Assembly (NCBI GenBank): GCA_900315895.1
Contig: ONAY01000009.1
Span: 1-61,306 of the forward strand
Source of the DNA: an uncultured Eubacteriales bacterium
GTDB lineage: Bacteria; Bacillota; Clostridia; Peptostreptococcales; Anaerovoracaceae
Direction: 5' to 3'
Length of the DNA stretch: 61,306 nt
Part shown: piece by piece, positions 16,293-24,333 of the stretch
How positions within the stretch are numbered: position 1 is the stretch's first letter
Layout of the letters: each line of letters starts with the position of its first letter
The notes under the pieces: generated by a model
What the model was told of the DNA's origin: nothing
The model's input: only the letters and a program-made list of their open reading frames with translations
The model's database searches: none
Program-made: the position numbers and the translations under genes

Positions 16293-17096
16293 CTATTTGT
16301 TCATGACAACAGTGGTTGCGGGTGCGGGGCCTGCAAATCCGGCTTCTCCGATAGCTGTTGCGATATCCTTCTGAAGAGCGAAGTAAACGTCCCAGTAATC
16401 AGCGCTCTTGCACCAGGCACGGACAGTGTACTGAAGACCGCCCGGGATGCCTGAGAGAGGTGCTGCAAAGGGAGCAGGCTCCTGCAGGACCTTATCATTT
16501 GCGTTCATAACGCCCAGCATGACTTCCTGTACCTTGGAGATGTCGTTTCCTCCACCCAGATTGAAGGTGAGGTCAACTCTTCTGTTATCTTCAGATGAGA
16601 AGTTCTCCACGTTTGCATTCATCAGAGAGCCGTTGGGGATGGTGATCTTTTTGTTATCCACTGTGAGAAGCACGGTGTAGAACATGGAGATCTCCTGAAC
16701 TGTACCTTCACCTCCGGCTGCGGATACATAATCTCCTACGTTGAAGGGCCTGAAGATCAGAAGCATGATTCCGCCGGCCAGGTTGCCAAGAGCTCCCTGA
16801 AGGGCCATTCCTACAGCCAGTCCGCAGGATGCGATGACTGCAACTACGGATGCCATGGGTACTCCGAGAATTCCGATGATGGAGACTATGAGTACCACGT
16901 AGAGGACCACCTTGATGGCGCTTAAGATGAATTTGGATGCTGTGGCATCCATATTGGCCACGAACTTAGCCTTGTTGAATGCCTTCATCAGCTTGTTGAT
17001 CACGAACTTGCCCACGATGAAGACTATGATAGCCAGAACGATCCTGCCGCCTGCATTGGTCAGGATCTCAAGTAATTTGTCTAAGAAGTTTTCCAT
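16293..17096 (-). CDS. Small-conductance mechanosensitive channel (MscS family)
   Basis: This 267-residue protein has three membrane helices and the MscS pore-lining signature (SCGLAVGMALQGALGNLAGG near residues 90-110), followed by the beta domain (FRPFNVGDYV, IPNGSLMNANVENFS) and the mixed C-terminal domain. Length matches short MscS channels. It opens under membrane tension to release solutes during osmotic downshock. AAAGGGGAA precedes the ATG on the minus strand. It is monocistronic and divergent from the Nim-like gene. Confidence 0.93.
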   Translation of the reverse strand: MENFLDKLLEILTNAGGRIVLAIIVFIVGKFVINKLMKAFNKAKFVANMDATASKFILSAIKVVLYVVLIVSIIGILGVPMASVVAVIASCGLAVGMALQGALGNLAGGIMLLIFRPFNVGDYVSAAGGEGTVQEISMFYTVLLTVDNKKITIPNGSLMNANVENFSSEDNRRVDLTFNLGGGNDISKVQEVMLGVMNANDKVLQEPAPFAAPLSGIPGGLQYTVRAWCKSADYWDVYFALQKDIATAIGEAGFAGPAPATTVVMNK

Positions 17097-17185
17097 TTAG
17101 ATTCCCCTTTCTTTAGCATTGATTCAAAATGACATTCTCTTTTTTAAATTATAATTAAAATAGAAAACAAAGTAAAACGTATTTT

Positions 17186-17215
17186 TTGCATAATGGGCTT
17201 GGGTTGTGTTAAAAT
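17186..17215 (+). promoter_or_regulatory. Promoter of the Nim-like gene
   Basis: TTGCAT (17186-17191) and TAAAAT (17210-17215, preceded by TGT as in an extended -10) are 18 bases apart. Confidence 0.6.
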
Positions 17216-17254
17216 AGACCAAGCTAGTAGATCAAATATACCAAGGAGACAGAT

Positions 17255-17731
17255 ATGTTCAGAAAAATGAGACGCAGCCCCCAGGCTCTTACACAGGAAG
17301 AGATCGTAGACCTTCTCAAGAATGAGACCAGGGGAGTTCTTTCGGTCCAGGGTGATGACGGATATCCATACGGTTTCCCCATCAATCACTATTACGACGA
17401 AGAGACCGGACAGATATACTTCCACGGTGCCAACTTCGGCCACCATATCGATGCTCTTAAGAGAGACCCAAAGGTATCCTTCTGTGTGTTCGGACAGGAT
17501 TTCGTAAGAGAAGGCGAGTGGGCCAAGAATGTGAAGAGCGTAGTCATATTCGGCAAGGCTGAGCTTGTGGACGAACTGGAGGAAGTAAAGCGTATAGCAA
17601 CGAAGATCTGTGAGAAGTTCCCTTGTCCTCCGGGATATGTGGAGGAAGAGATAGAGAAGGATGCCAAACGCACCATGTGCATCGTCCTCACCATCGAAAA
17701 TATCAACGGCAAGCTTGTAAACGAAGCTTAG
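17255..17731 (+). CDS. Pyridoxamine 5'-phosphate oxidase-fold flavoprotein, Nim-like
   Basis: This 158-residue protein has the Nim/PNPOx pattern: MFRKMRR start, GVLSVQGDDGYPYGFPINH, IYFHGANFGHHIDALK, SFCVFGQD and a C-terminal CIVLTIE. The family binds FMN in a split-barrel dimer, and some members reduce 5-nitroimidazoles to harmless amines. The histidine in FHGANFGHH is typical of the family. In anaerobes such chromosomal genes are common and do not by themselves imply resistance. AAGGAG precedes the ATG. It stands alone between a promoter and a terminator. Confidence 0.85.
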   Translation: MFRKMRRSPQALTQEEIVDLLKNETRGVLSVQGDDGYPYGFPINHYYDEETGQIYFHGANFGHHIDALKRDPKVSFCVFGQDFVREGEWAKNVKSVVIFGKAELVDELEEVKRIATKICEKFPCPPGYVEEEIEKDAKRTMCIVLTIENINGKLVNEA

Positions 17732-17744
17732 TTGAGGCTTGATC

Positions 17745-17775
17745 AAAAGGATCCACCCGAAGGCGGATCCTTTTT
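17745..17775. terminator. Bidirectional terminator
   Basis: AAAAGGATCC...GGATCCTTTTT forms a hairpin with one mismatch and a CGAA loop. It separates the convergent Nim-like and bioY genes. Confidence 0.85.
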
Positions 17776-17776
17776 G

Positions 17777-18361
17777 TCAGTCATCTATATGAATGGCGGG
17801 CCTGAGTCTTCGTATCAGAAGGCATGCAACTGCGATCTTGATGGCATCAGGTATAATGAAGGGGAACACGCACCAGCCCAGGGCTGTCGCAAGATCGATA
17901 GGCCCATTGGATCCTGAATACACCGTCATGAACCAGGCTGTGCCGAAGGCGTAACAGAGGATCAGCCCCAGGACCATGGACAGGATCAGGATCTTCATAT
18001 CCCTGCCAAAGACTTTTTCCATGAACCACATAAAAAGGGCGGAGAACAGGAAACCGATGATATATCCACCGGTGGCTCCCATCATATATCCCAATCCTCC
18101 TGAAAAGCCTGAGAAAACAGGAAGTCCTATGGCTCCGAGGAAGAGGTAGACCAATACTGAGATGGTGCCCCGCTTTCCTCCCAGGAGGCCCACAGCCAGG
18201 AAAACACCCATGGTCTGCAGGGTGAAGGGAACCGCTGCCGGGACTGTTATCCAGGAGCACACTGCCATCACTGCTGCAAACAGGGCTACCAGGGCAAGAT
18301 CCCCGGTGTCGAGCCTATTTGAAGCTACTGTCTTTACTTTTTCATCTTTATTGGTATTCAT
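17777..18361 (-). CDS. bioY: BioY biotin transporter S component
   Basis: This 194-residue membrane protein has six hydrophobic segments and the BioY hallmarks: a VPFTLQTMGVFLA motif after the first helix, GGKRGTISVLVYLFLGAIGLP, and GGYIIGFL. It is the substrate-specific subunit of an ECF transporter for biotin; the shared EcfAA'T module is not in the window. No biotin synthesis gene is nearby, so the strain may rely on uptake. The long inverted repeat upstream may be its operator. The ribosome binding site (AAAAGGA) is about a dozen bases from the ATG, a little far. Confidence 0.93.
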   Translation of the reverse strand: MNTNKDEKVKTVASNRLDTGDLALVALFAAVMAVCSWITVPAAVPFTLQTMGVFLAVGLLGGKRGTISVLVYLFLGAIGLPVFSGFSGGLGYMMGATGGYIIGFLFSALFMWFMEKVFGRDMKILILSMVLGLILCYAFGTAWFMTVYSGSNGPIDLATALGWCVFPFIIPDAIKIAVACLLIRRLRPAIHIDD

Positions 18362-18420
18362 ATCTAAATTCTATCCTTTTCCTTTTTTAGAACCAATCCA
18401 CATTCTATCTCAATTTAGAT
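18362..18420 (-). promoter_or_regulatory. Leader of bioY with long-spaced inverted repeat
   Basis: ATCTAAATT at 18362-18370 and AATTTAGAT at 18412-18420 are perfect inverted copies 41 bases apart, each followed inward by a TATC/GATA-like extension. A biotin-responsive operator is possible, but the sequence does not match the GTTAACC-type BirA site I know. Confidence 0.35.
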
Positions 18421-18436
18421 CCGACATCCAGCTTTT

Positions 18437-18466
18437 TTGCACAAAAGGGAAGAGATGTGGTATATT
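18437..18466 (+). promoter_or_regulatory. Promoter of the acyltransferase-like gene
   Basis: TTGCAC (18437-18442) and TATATT (18461-18466) are 18 bases apart with TG before the -10. The transcription start at about 18473 rules out a translation start at 18437. Confidence 0.6.
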
Positions 18467-18520
18467 GTTCTTAACAGAACTTTAGCACCGAGCGTGAGCA
18501 ACGGGATGAAAGGGATTATC

Positions 18521-19393
18521 ATGAACAGATCTGACGGAGTAAGAGTCAAGACCTCCGACGCCATGTATGAGATCGTACCATACGTGATGCCGAAGCGTTA
18601 CGATGCATCAAACAGCATCACGGTCGACATCGACCTTGAAAAGATCCAGGAATATATCAGGAAATGCCGGGCAAAGGGCATACGCATGTCCCACATGGCC
18701 ATATTGATCGCAGCATATATCAGGCTGGTTTCTCAGAATCCGCTTTTGAACAGATTCTGCATGAACAAAAAACTCTACGCCAGGAACCATTTCTGCGTCT
18801 CCTTCGTTACGTTGAAACCGGGCTGCGAGACCGATACCGTCAGCAAGGTCTACTTCGATCTTGACGATGATATTTTTACGGTAAACGACAGGATAACAGA
18901 AGCCGTGGACAAGGTGCAGAATCAGGGAGCGGACAATTCCACTGACAAGATAATGCACGTGCTGATGGCGATACCGTTTCTCATGAGAGGGGCGGTGGGA
19001 GCACTGAAGATCATAGACAAGTATCTGACACTGCCAAGAGCTGTGGTGGACGCCAGCCCATTCCATACATCCATTTTCATCACCAACCTGGCATCCATCA
19101 GAACGGATACGATCTATCATCACCTCTATGAGTTCGGTACCACCAGCATCTTCGTATCCATGGGAAAGCCCCTTAGAAAGACATATCTCGATGACGAGGG
19201 AAAGCCCTATGAGAGAAAGGTCATGGAGCTGGGCATAGTCACCGATGAGAGGATTGCCAATGGTCACTATTTCGGAAGGTGCTTCAGAGATCTCAACAAG
19301 TATCTGAAGGATCCGTCCCTTCTTGAGACCAGAGCAGAGTCGATCCTCTGGGATCCCGATGCAACGAAAGAGATCAAATGGTTCAGAAAATAG
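18521..19393 (+). CDS. CAT/2-oxoacid dehydrogenase E2-fold acyltransferase-like protein
   Basis: This 290-residue protein starts at ATG 18521, chosen because AAAGGGA lies five bases upstream and earlier Met codons precede the predicted transcription start. The pattern ITVDIDLEKIQEYI ... MSHMAILIAAYIRLVSQNPLLNRF ... SIFITNLASI ... and the closing FGKP-like FVSMGKPLRK resembles the catalytic domain of lipoyl acyltransferases and chloramphenicol acetyltransferase. The usual catalytic HxxxDG appears as a variant, NGHYFGRCFRDL, so activity is uncertain. There is no lipoyl domain and no dehydrogenase partner nearby. It may transfer an acyl group from CoA to an unknown acceptor. Confidence 0.6.
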   Translation: MNRSDGVRVKTSDAMYEIVPYVMPKRYDASNSITVDIDLEKIQEYIRKCRAKGIRMSHMAILIAAYIRLVSQNPLLNRFCMNKKLYARNHFCVSFVTLKPGCETDTVSKVYFDLDDDIFTVNDRITEAVDKVQNQGADNSTDKIMHVLMAIPFLMRGAVGALKIIDKYLTLPRAVVDASPFHTSIFITNLASIRTDTIYHHLYEFGTTSIFVSMGKPLRKTYLDDEGKPYERKVMELGIVTDERIANGHYFGRCFRDLNKYLKDPSLLETRAESILWDPDATKEIKWFRK

Positions 19394-19410
19394 AGCGCTT
19401 ATGGAGAACA

Positions 19411-19433
19411 CCGGGTCACTGACCCGGTTTTTT
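19411..19433 (+). terminator. Terminator of the acyltransferase-like gene
   Basis: CCGGGTC and GACCCGG pair around ACT, followed by six T residues. Confidence 0.9.
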
Positions 19434-19454
19434 GATGCAAAGATCAGCAAGGGG

Positions 19455-19484
19455 TTGACAGTGTACTATGCCGAGTAGTACACT
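19455..19484 (+). promoter_or_regulatory. Promoter with embedded operator for the glycosyltransferase gene
   Basis: TTGACA (19455-19460) is followed by a perfect inverted repeat GTGTACTA-N7-TAGTACAC (19461-19483) that fills the spacer and overlaps the likely -10 TACACT (19479-19484, 18-base spacing). A repressor bound here would block the promoter. The repeat resembles sites of YtrA-type GntR regulators, but no such gene is in the window. Confidence 0.6.
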
Positions 19485-19556
19485 TAAGGCACAAGAGGGG
19501 AAAAGGCGCCGTTTACCGGTAGCCTGTAATTTGAGATTCATTATCAGGGGGTTATT

Positions 19557-20801
19557 ATGTTTTTGGATCTTTTGGACGAGGTGGCTCTTGTCACCGGGAT
19601 ACTGACCAAAGGGGTCAGTTTGTATCTTTTAATTATGTGTCTGTTCTTCAAGTGGCCCAAGAAGGCTCAGGAGGAACCTACCGAGAAGATGAGCTTTGCC
19701 TGTGTGATCCCTGCCAGAAACGAAGAGCTGGTGGTGGGGAGGCTGGTGAAGAGTCTTTTGGAACAGGATTATCCGTCAGATCTCATCAAGGTATTCGTCA
19801 TTCCCAACAACTGTACTGATAAAACTGAAGAAGCTGCAAGGAAAGCAGGAGCAGAAATTATAAGCGTCAGAGGGCACGTCTCAAATAAGGGGGAGGTCCT
19901 TCACCAGGCACTGGGGCAGCTGATGCTGAGGGATGACATCGACGCATTCCTCATATTCGATGCGGACAACATAGTGGACAGGGGCTATATGAAGGCCATG
20001 AACAGGGCATTCTTTAACGGCGCCCAGGTCACCAAGTCGCGGATCGAAGCCAAGAACCCGTACGAGAGCTGGGTGTTAGGGTGCTACGCACTTTACTATG
20101 ATATCTTTAATCTTTTCTTCAATGAATCACGGTCAAGGATAGGAATAGCTCCTAAGCTCATAGGAACAGGCCTTGGGATCAGACGTGACCTTCTCCTAAG
20201 CATGGGAGGCTGGAACACTGTGACCATAGCCGAGGATACGGAGTTCAATGCGGAGTGTGTACATGAGCATGCCATCATAAGATGGGTGCCGGATGCGGTG
20301 ACCTACAATGAGGCGCCGGAGAGATTCGGCCAATCTTTGAAGCAGAGAAGGCGCTGGGTAGGCGGAATAATGGCAGTTGCAAGGGAGAAGTTGGCCGGAC
20401 TTGTGACGGATATCAAAGATCTGAGTCATGGACGTCAGACCTTAGACATGCTGGTGATACTCATACTGCCATACTTCCAGGTCATATCATTGATCCCGAC
20501 AGGATTTCTCCTTGGATCAGTCATATATACCTACGGTTTCCCGCTGTGCCTTTTGACCATTGCATGCTACATCGGTGCATCATTGGCAGGCCTTATGCTG
20601 TTCGGTCTTATTCTTTCAATACTATCGCCCCACAGCACAAGGAGCATGAAAAAGTCCATAATCATGTTTCCTGTTTTCACCATATCATGGCTTCCTTTGT
20701 GCATCATGGCGATGTTCAGAGGAAGCGGCACATGGGCAGAGATCAAACATACCGGGTCCATCAGCTCGGTAACCATAAGATATACCGGAACTGAGGCCTA
20801 A
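19557..20801 (+). CDS. Membrane glycosyltransferase family 2
   Basis: This 414-residue protein has a membrane helix at its N terminus, a GT-A domain (VIPARNEE near 50-57, the metal-binding FDADN near 133-137, the acceptor-side AEDTEFN near 220-226, and QRRRWVGG near 262) and three to four membrane helices after residue 285. This arrangement is that of processive or single-step GT2 enzymes that add sugars at the membrane (cellulose synthase/BcsA-like group). The product is unknown; there is no c-di-GMP (PilZ) domain and no polysaccharide operon nearby. AGGGGG precedes the ATG. Its operator suggests a specific inducer or stress. Confidence 0.85.
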   Translation: MFLDLLDEVALVTGILTKGVSLYLLIMCLFFKWPKKAQEEPTEKMSFACVIPARNEELVVGRLVKSLLEQDYPSDLIKVFVIPNNCTDKTEEAARKAGAEIISVRGHVSNKGEVLHQALGQLMLRDDIDAFLIFDADNIVDRGYMKAMNRAFFNGAQVTKSRIEAKNPYESWVLGCYALYYDIFNLFFNESRSRIGIAPKLIGTGLGIRRDLLLSMGGWNTVTIAEDTEFNAECVHEHAIIRWVPDAVTYNEAPERFGQSLKQRRRWVGGIMAVAREKLAGLVTDIKDLSHGRQTLDMLVILILPYFQVISLIPTGFLLGSVIYTYGFPLCLLTIACYIGASLAGLMLFGLILSILSPHSTRSMKKSIIMFPVFTISWLPLCIMAMFRGSGTWAEIKHTGSISSVTIRYTGTEA

Positions 20802-20807
20802 AATGTT

Positions 20808-20837
20808 TTGATTAGTCATGCACTTTTATGGTATGAT
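20808..20837 (+). promoter_or_regulatory. Promoter of the flavin reductase gene
   Basis: TTGATT (20808-20813) and TATGAT (20832-20837) are 18 bases apart, 43 bases before the ATG. Confidence 0.5.
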
Positions 20838-20879
20838 TACCCACGTCACTTATACTTGCGATTTTCAGGAGGAAAAAAC

Positions 20880-21452
20880 ATGAAAAAGAACTTAGGCGTG
20901 GTGCCCGGCGTTTATCCCATGCCGGTGCTTATGATCGCAGCTTACGATGAAAACGGTAAGGTCAATGCCATGAACGCAGCGTGGGGAATGATCTGCGAAA
21001 TGGACAAGATCGCACTTTTCATAGATGAGGATCACAAGACTACTCAGAACATTCTGAAGTCCAAGGCCTTTACAGTAAGCCTTGCAGATAAGGCTCACAT
21101 GGATGTGGCGGATTTCTTTGGTATCGCCACAGGAAACACTATGCCCGACAAGTTTGAGCGCACAGGCTATACCGCAGTCAAGAGCGAATTCGTCAATGCT
21201 CCCATAATCGATGAATTCCCTGTAGTTATGGAGTGCGAACTCAATGAGGTGGTAGATACTGAAAGCTTCTACTGCATAGTGGGTAAGATCGTGAACACAG
21301 CAGCCGATGAAGCCGTCCTCGATGAAGAGGGTAAGGTGGAACCCGCTAAGCTTAACGCACTGATCTTCGACCAGTTCCAGATGGGTTACTATGTGGCAGG
21401 AGAAAAAGTGGGCCAGGCGTGGGATGCAGGCGCACATTTAATGGATAAATAA
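20880..21452 (+). CDS. Flavin reductase-like domain protein
   Basis: This 190-residue protein starts at ATG 20880 with a strong AGGAGGAA upstream. It has the flavin reductase/FMN-binding split-barrel pattern: YPMPVLMIAAYDENGKVNAMNAAWGM, an FTVSLADKAHMDVADFFGIATG stretch read in two parts, and a VVMECELNEV strand. Members of this family bind FMN and pass electrons from NAD(P)H or act as FMN-binding redox proteins in anaerobes. It is followed by a radical SAM gene 56 bases away, probably in the same transcript. The electron partner is unknown. Confidence 0.85.
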   Translation: MKKNLGVVPGVYPMPVLMIAAYDENGKVNAMNAAWGMICEMDKIALFIDEDHKTTQNILKSKAFTVSLADKAHMDVADFFGIATGNTMPDKFERTGYTAVKSEFVNAPIIDEFPVVMECELNEVVDTESFYCIVGKIVNTAADEAVLDEEGKVEPAKLNALIFDQFQMGYYVAGEKVGQAWDAGAHLMDK

Positions 21453-21508
21453 GGGAATGTCTTGCCCGGAAGCGGAGACTGCCGGGATATAAGTGCCGGA
21501 GGTCTGTT

Positions 21509-22618
21509 TTGAGCGGAATAGACGAAAAATTTGACATTCAGAAGTATATGACAGAGGGAGTGGAGAGGGTAGTCTCTGACGCCCTTAAGGCCACTGCCAG
21601 AGACCCTAGAGAAAGCGCTTTCATGCTGAGATTCGCCCTGGCGTCCAGGAATGCATCCAAGAAGAGAAGGATCGCAGAGGACAGGGGAGAGCACATCCCG
21701 GCTTTTCTGATCGCAAGTATCACATCAAGCTGCAATCTTCACTGCGCCGGATGTTACTCAAGATGCAATCATCAGACGGTGGATGAGGAGCCGGTCAGCC
21801 AGCTTTCAGGCTCAGAATGGCTCAGGATCTTCGATGAAGCCGATGACATTGGGGTAAGCTTCATACTTCTTGCAGGCGGTGAACCGCTGCTCAGGCGCGA
21901 CATAATCGAAGCCGCCGGCAAAAAACCGAACATACTGTTCCCCATATTTACCAACGGCACCTACATAGACGAGAAATATTTTGCTCTGTTTGACCGCTCC
22001 AGGAATCTGGTGCCCATCACGAGCATAGAAGGTGAAAAGGAGACCACAGACCTGAGAAGGGGCGAGGGCGTCTACGATATGCTGATAGCTAACATGGACG
22101 AGCTCAAGAGGAGAGGCCTCATATTCGGTGCATCCGTCACTGTCACCACAGAGAACATAAAAGAAGTCACATCCGATGCTTTCCTTCAGAAGCTTTCGGA
22201 CAGGGGCTGCAAGGCCGTCATATTCGTGGAGTTCGTCCCTGTCACCGACGAGAGCACAGAACTGGCTCCCGGGGATGATGAGAGGGAGTATCTTGCAGGT
22301 GAAATAGAAAGGCTCAGGGATGCTCATCCGGAAATGGTATACATATCATTCCCGGGAGATGAGAAGAGCTCCGGAGGCTGCGTTGCAGCGGGCAGAGGCT
22401 TCTTCCATATCAATTCTCACGGAGAAGCTGAACCATGTCCTTTTTCACCATATTCTGACGTGAATATCAGGGATACGTCCCTTAGGGAAGCCCTCCATTC
22501 GCCGCTGTTCACAGCTTTGAGAAGCGGTGACATCCTGATGGATGACCACGAGGGTGGCTGTGTGCTCTTTGAAAAGAGGGAGCAGGTGGAGGAGATACTG
22601 AGAAGATCAGGTAAATAG
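21509..22618 (+). CDS. Radical SAM protein with SPASM-like C terminus
   Basis: This 369-residue protein starts at TTG 21509, supported by GGAGGT about six bases upstream. The 4Fe-4S/AdoMet motif is CNLHCAGC (residues near 75-82), followed by the GGEPLLRRD motif. The C-terminal part carries further cysteines (GGCVAAGRGFF, EPCPFSPYSD, GGCVLF) in the way of a short SPASM domain that binds an auxiliary cluster. Relatives act in peptide or cofactor maturation, or haem modification (AhbD/NirJ-like layout). No small substrate peptide gene is visible next to it, so its substrate is unknown. It lies directly before a decayed region. Confidence 0.82.
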   Translation: MSGIDEKFDIQKYMTEGVERVVSDALKATARDPRESAFMLRFALASRNASKKRRIAEDRGEHIPAFLIASITSSCNLHCAGCYSRCNHQTVDEEPVSQLSGSEWLRIFDEADDIGVSFILLAGGEPLLRRDIIEAAGKKPNILFPIFTNGTYIDEKYFALFDRSRNLVPITSIEGEKETTDLRRGEGVYDMLIANMDELKRRGLIFGASVTVTTENIKEVTSDAFLQKLSDRGCKAVIFVEFVPVTDESTELAPGDDEREYLAGEIERLRDAHPEMVYISFPGDEKSSGGCVAAGRGFFHINSHGEAEPCPFSPYSDVNIRDTSLREALHSPLFTALRSGDILMDDHEGGCVLFEKREQVEEILRRSGK

Positions 22619-22619
22619 T

Positions 22620-22745
22620 TATCAGGCCCACATCAAGTGGAACTTCACGAAGTTCGTTGTGAACAGACAGGGTGAGGTAGTGGCAAGATTTGAACCCACT
22701 GCTGACATGAATGATCTGGAGAAGTGTGTAGCTTCCCTGATCTAA
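22620..22745 (+). pseudogene. 3' remnant of a glutathione peroxidase gene
   Basis: Beginning two bases after the radical SAM stop, one frame reads HIKWNFTKFVVNRQGEVVARF then EPTADMNDLEKCVASLI and a TAA at 22743-22745. This is the conserved C terminus of glutathione/thiol peroxidases (the WNFTKFLV...G motif). There is no start codon, ribosome binding site or upstream two thirds, and the Cys/Sec active-site region is absent. Its own terminator is still present. It is a decapitated gene, most simply explained by a deletion that joined its tail to the radical SAM gene. Confidence 0.8.
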
Positions 22746-22771
22746 TATAGAGAAGATAATAAAAACCAGAT

Positions 22772-22800
22772 GAGGAACTTCTTAGGAAGTGTCTCTTTTT
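22772..22800 (+). terminator. Terminator of the glutathione peroxidase remnant
   Basis: GAGGAACTTC and GAAGTGTCTC pair around TTAG with one A-G mismatch, followed by TTTTT. The stretch from here to 22940 holds only a weak hairpin (CCATCGT/ACGATGG near 22868) and no gene I can support. Confidence 0.7.
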
Positions 22801-22934
22801 ATCAGGTGGATCGCAAAAGATATGCCCCTAAGGCTTTATTTTAGCTTTTAAGGCGGGGGAGGGTGCGCCATCGTTAATTGGGACGATGGGATAACAAAAG
22901 GCTTGAAAGACGCGTTTTTTGCGCTGAACAGAAT

Positions 22935-22968
22935 ATAAAAGAACGGCGGGACCTTTGTCCCGCCGTTC
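22935..22968 (-). terminator. Terminator of the CnaB-fragment gene
   Basis: A perfect twelve-base stem, GAACGGCGGGAC/GTCCCGCCGTTC, is followed on the minus strand by TTTTAT. Confidence 0.85.
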
Positions 22969-22991
22969 AAGCATTTCGCTTAAGTTTAAAA

Positions 22992-23404
22992 TTATCTGTT
23001 ATTGTGCCTCAATCTGAGAACGATCAGAACTACTGCTGCAGCTGCTGCCAGCATCATTCCTACCCAAAGGGTGAGGTTCATTTCATCACCGGTCTTGGGT
23101 GTGACGTCCTTGGTATTAGTGATCTTGAATCCTTCGATGGTAGCAGTATAGCCTGCCACGGGCTGTTCCGTTACGGTGTAGGCTATCTCAGTCTTACCGT
23201 CCTGCTGATACTTGGGAAGCTCAGTGAAGGTGTATGCCCAGTTGCCTTCCTTGTCGGGAGTGATCTGTACTGTCTCCACGGTGGATCCGTCAGCCAGAAG
23301 GTTGACAGTGATGCTTGCAGGACGCTTGCCTTCCTTATTGTTTTCATCTACCCATGTCTTTGTAACGGGGATGTCAACGGTAGATGGCTTCTTAATTTTT
23401 TGTG
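22992..23404 (-). pseudogene. 3' remnant of a CnaB-domain sortase-anchored surface protein
   Basis: The minus strand is open for about 137 codons before the stop and has no usable start. It encodes a partial CnaB domain (VTKTWVDENNKEGKRPASI, then AYTFTELPKY, YTVTEQPVAGYTA, FKITNTK), an LPXTG-like sorting signal PKTGD, a hydrophobic helix (WVGMMLAAAAAVVLIVL) and a basic tail. The open frame runs into the stop region of trxB without ATG, GTG or TTG plus ribosome binding site. It looks like the tail of a pilin or adhesin whose front was lost in a deletion. A fusion by readthrough of trxB would be out of frame. Confidence 0.75.
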
Positions 23405-24319
23405 CTATTTCATTGCATTTATGTAGTTTACTGCGGCCATGGCTGCTGTGGCTCCGTCAGAAACAGCTGTGGTCAGCTGTCTTAGGCGCTTCTTCCTGCA
23501 GTCGCCGGCGACGAACACGCCGGGAGTCTTGGTGAGGCAAAACTCGTCAGTATCAAAGTATCCGAAGTTATCCAGATCCACCAGATCCTTGTATAGATCG
23601 TTCTCAGGAATAAGACCGATGGCTACGAATAGCCCGTCGCAAAAGATCTGCTTAGGCTCACCTTCGTTCTGAACGATCTCCACGCCGCGGAACTGGCCGT
23701 TTTCGGTGAGGAGCCTGGTCACCTTGACTCCGGTGAGACCGGATACGTTTGCCCTTGAGAATAGGATATCCTGGAGGGACTGCTCTCCGGTGTAGTAGGG
23801 CAGATCCTGTAAGATCATGACCTCGCTGCACTTGTCGGAAAGCAGTATGGCTTCCTGAAGGGCGGAATTGCCTCCGCCTACCATGCACACCTTCTTGTCT
23901 GTGTAGAAGTCTCCGTCACAGACTGCGCAGAAGGAGATACCTTCACCGACCAGGTCGGTTTCTCCCTCAAGACCCAGCATTCTGTGCTTGACCCCCGTGG
24001 CAAGGATCACAGCCTTTGATTCGTATGATCCGCCTTCCTCTGTGGTCACGATCTTTGTTTGACCGTTGTCTTTTACAGAGTTTACAGTCTCGAATTCGAT
24101 GTCCGCTCCCTGGTTCAGGATCTGATCCAGGATCTGATCAGCCAGTTCATTTCCGCTGATGGACTTAGTTCCGGGGAAGTTCTCAACCTTTGGAGAGTGG
24201 GTGATCTGTCCTCCGAAGCCGTTCTTTTCGATGACTAATGCAGTTTTTCCGTTTCTTCTGGCATAAAGGGCCGCAGTCATACCTGCGACCCCTCCGCCGA
24301 CGATTATAATGTCGTACAT
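23405..24319 (-). CDS. trxB: Thioredoxin reductase (NAD(P)H, FAD)
   Basis: This 304-residue protein starts at the Met of MYDIIIVGGG (minus strand), because GGAGA lies six bases upstream; a TTG twelve bases earlier is part of that site. It has the FAD GxGxxG motif at the N terminus, the redox CAVC motif near residue 132, the NAD(P)H-binding VGGGNSALQEA, and the closing GVFVAGDCR. It normally reduces thioredoxin. It follows nrdD by about 15 bases, so the two are cotranscribed, and its likely target is the glutaredoxin-like domain fused to NrdD. The CnaB-type remnant lies immediately downstream. Confidence 0.9.
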   Translation of the reverse strand: MYDIIIVGGGVAGMTAALYARRNGKTALVIEKNGFGGQITHSPKVENFPGTKSISGNELADQILDQILNQGADIEFETVNSVKDNGQTKIVTTEEGGSYESKAVILATGVKHRMLGLEGETDLVGEGISFCAVCDGDFYTDKKVCMVGGGNSALQEAILLSDKCSEVMILQDLPYYTGEQSLQDILFSRANVSGLTGVKVTRLLTENGQFRGVEIVQNEGEPKQIFCDGLFVAIGLIPENDLYKDLVDLDNFGYFDTDEFCLTKTPGVFVAGDCRKKRLRQLTTAVSDGATAAMAAVNYINAMK

Positions 24320-24333
24320 TTTTGTCTCCAATA

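Noticed and set aside
17255-17731. Acquired nitroimidazole resistance gene
   Set aside because: It has ordinary chromosomal neighbours and no insertion sequence upstream; Nim-like proteins are common in anaerobes without resistance.
22878-23426. A 182-codon plus-strand reading frame
   Set aside because: It overlaps the terminator, the CnaB fragment and the trxB end on the other strand, has a cysteine-rich meaningless composition and no ribosome binding site.
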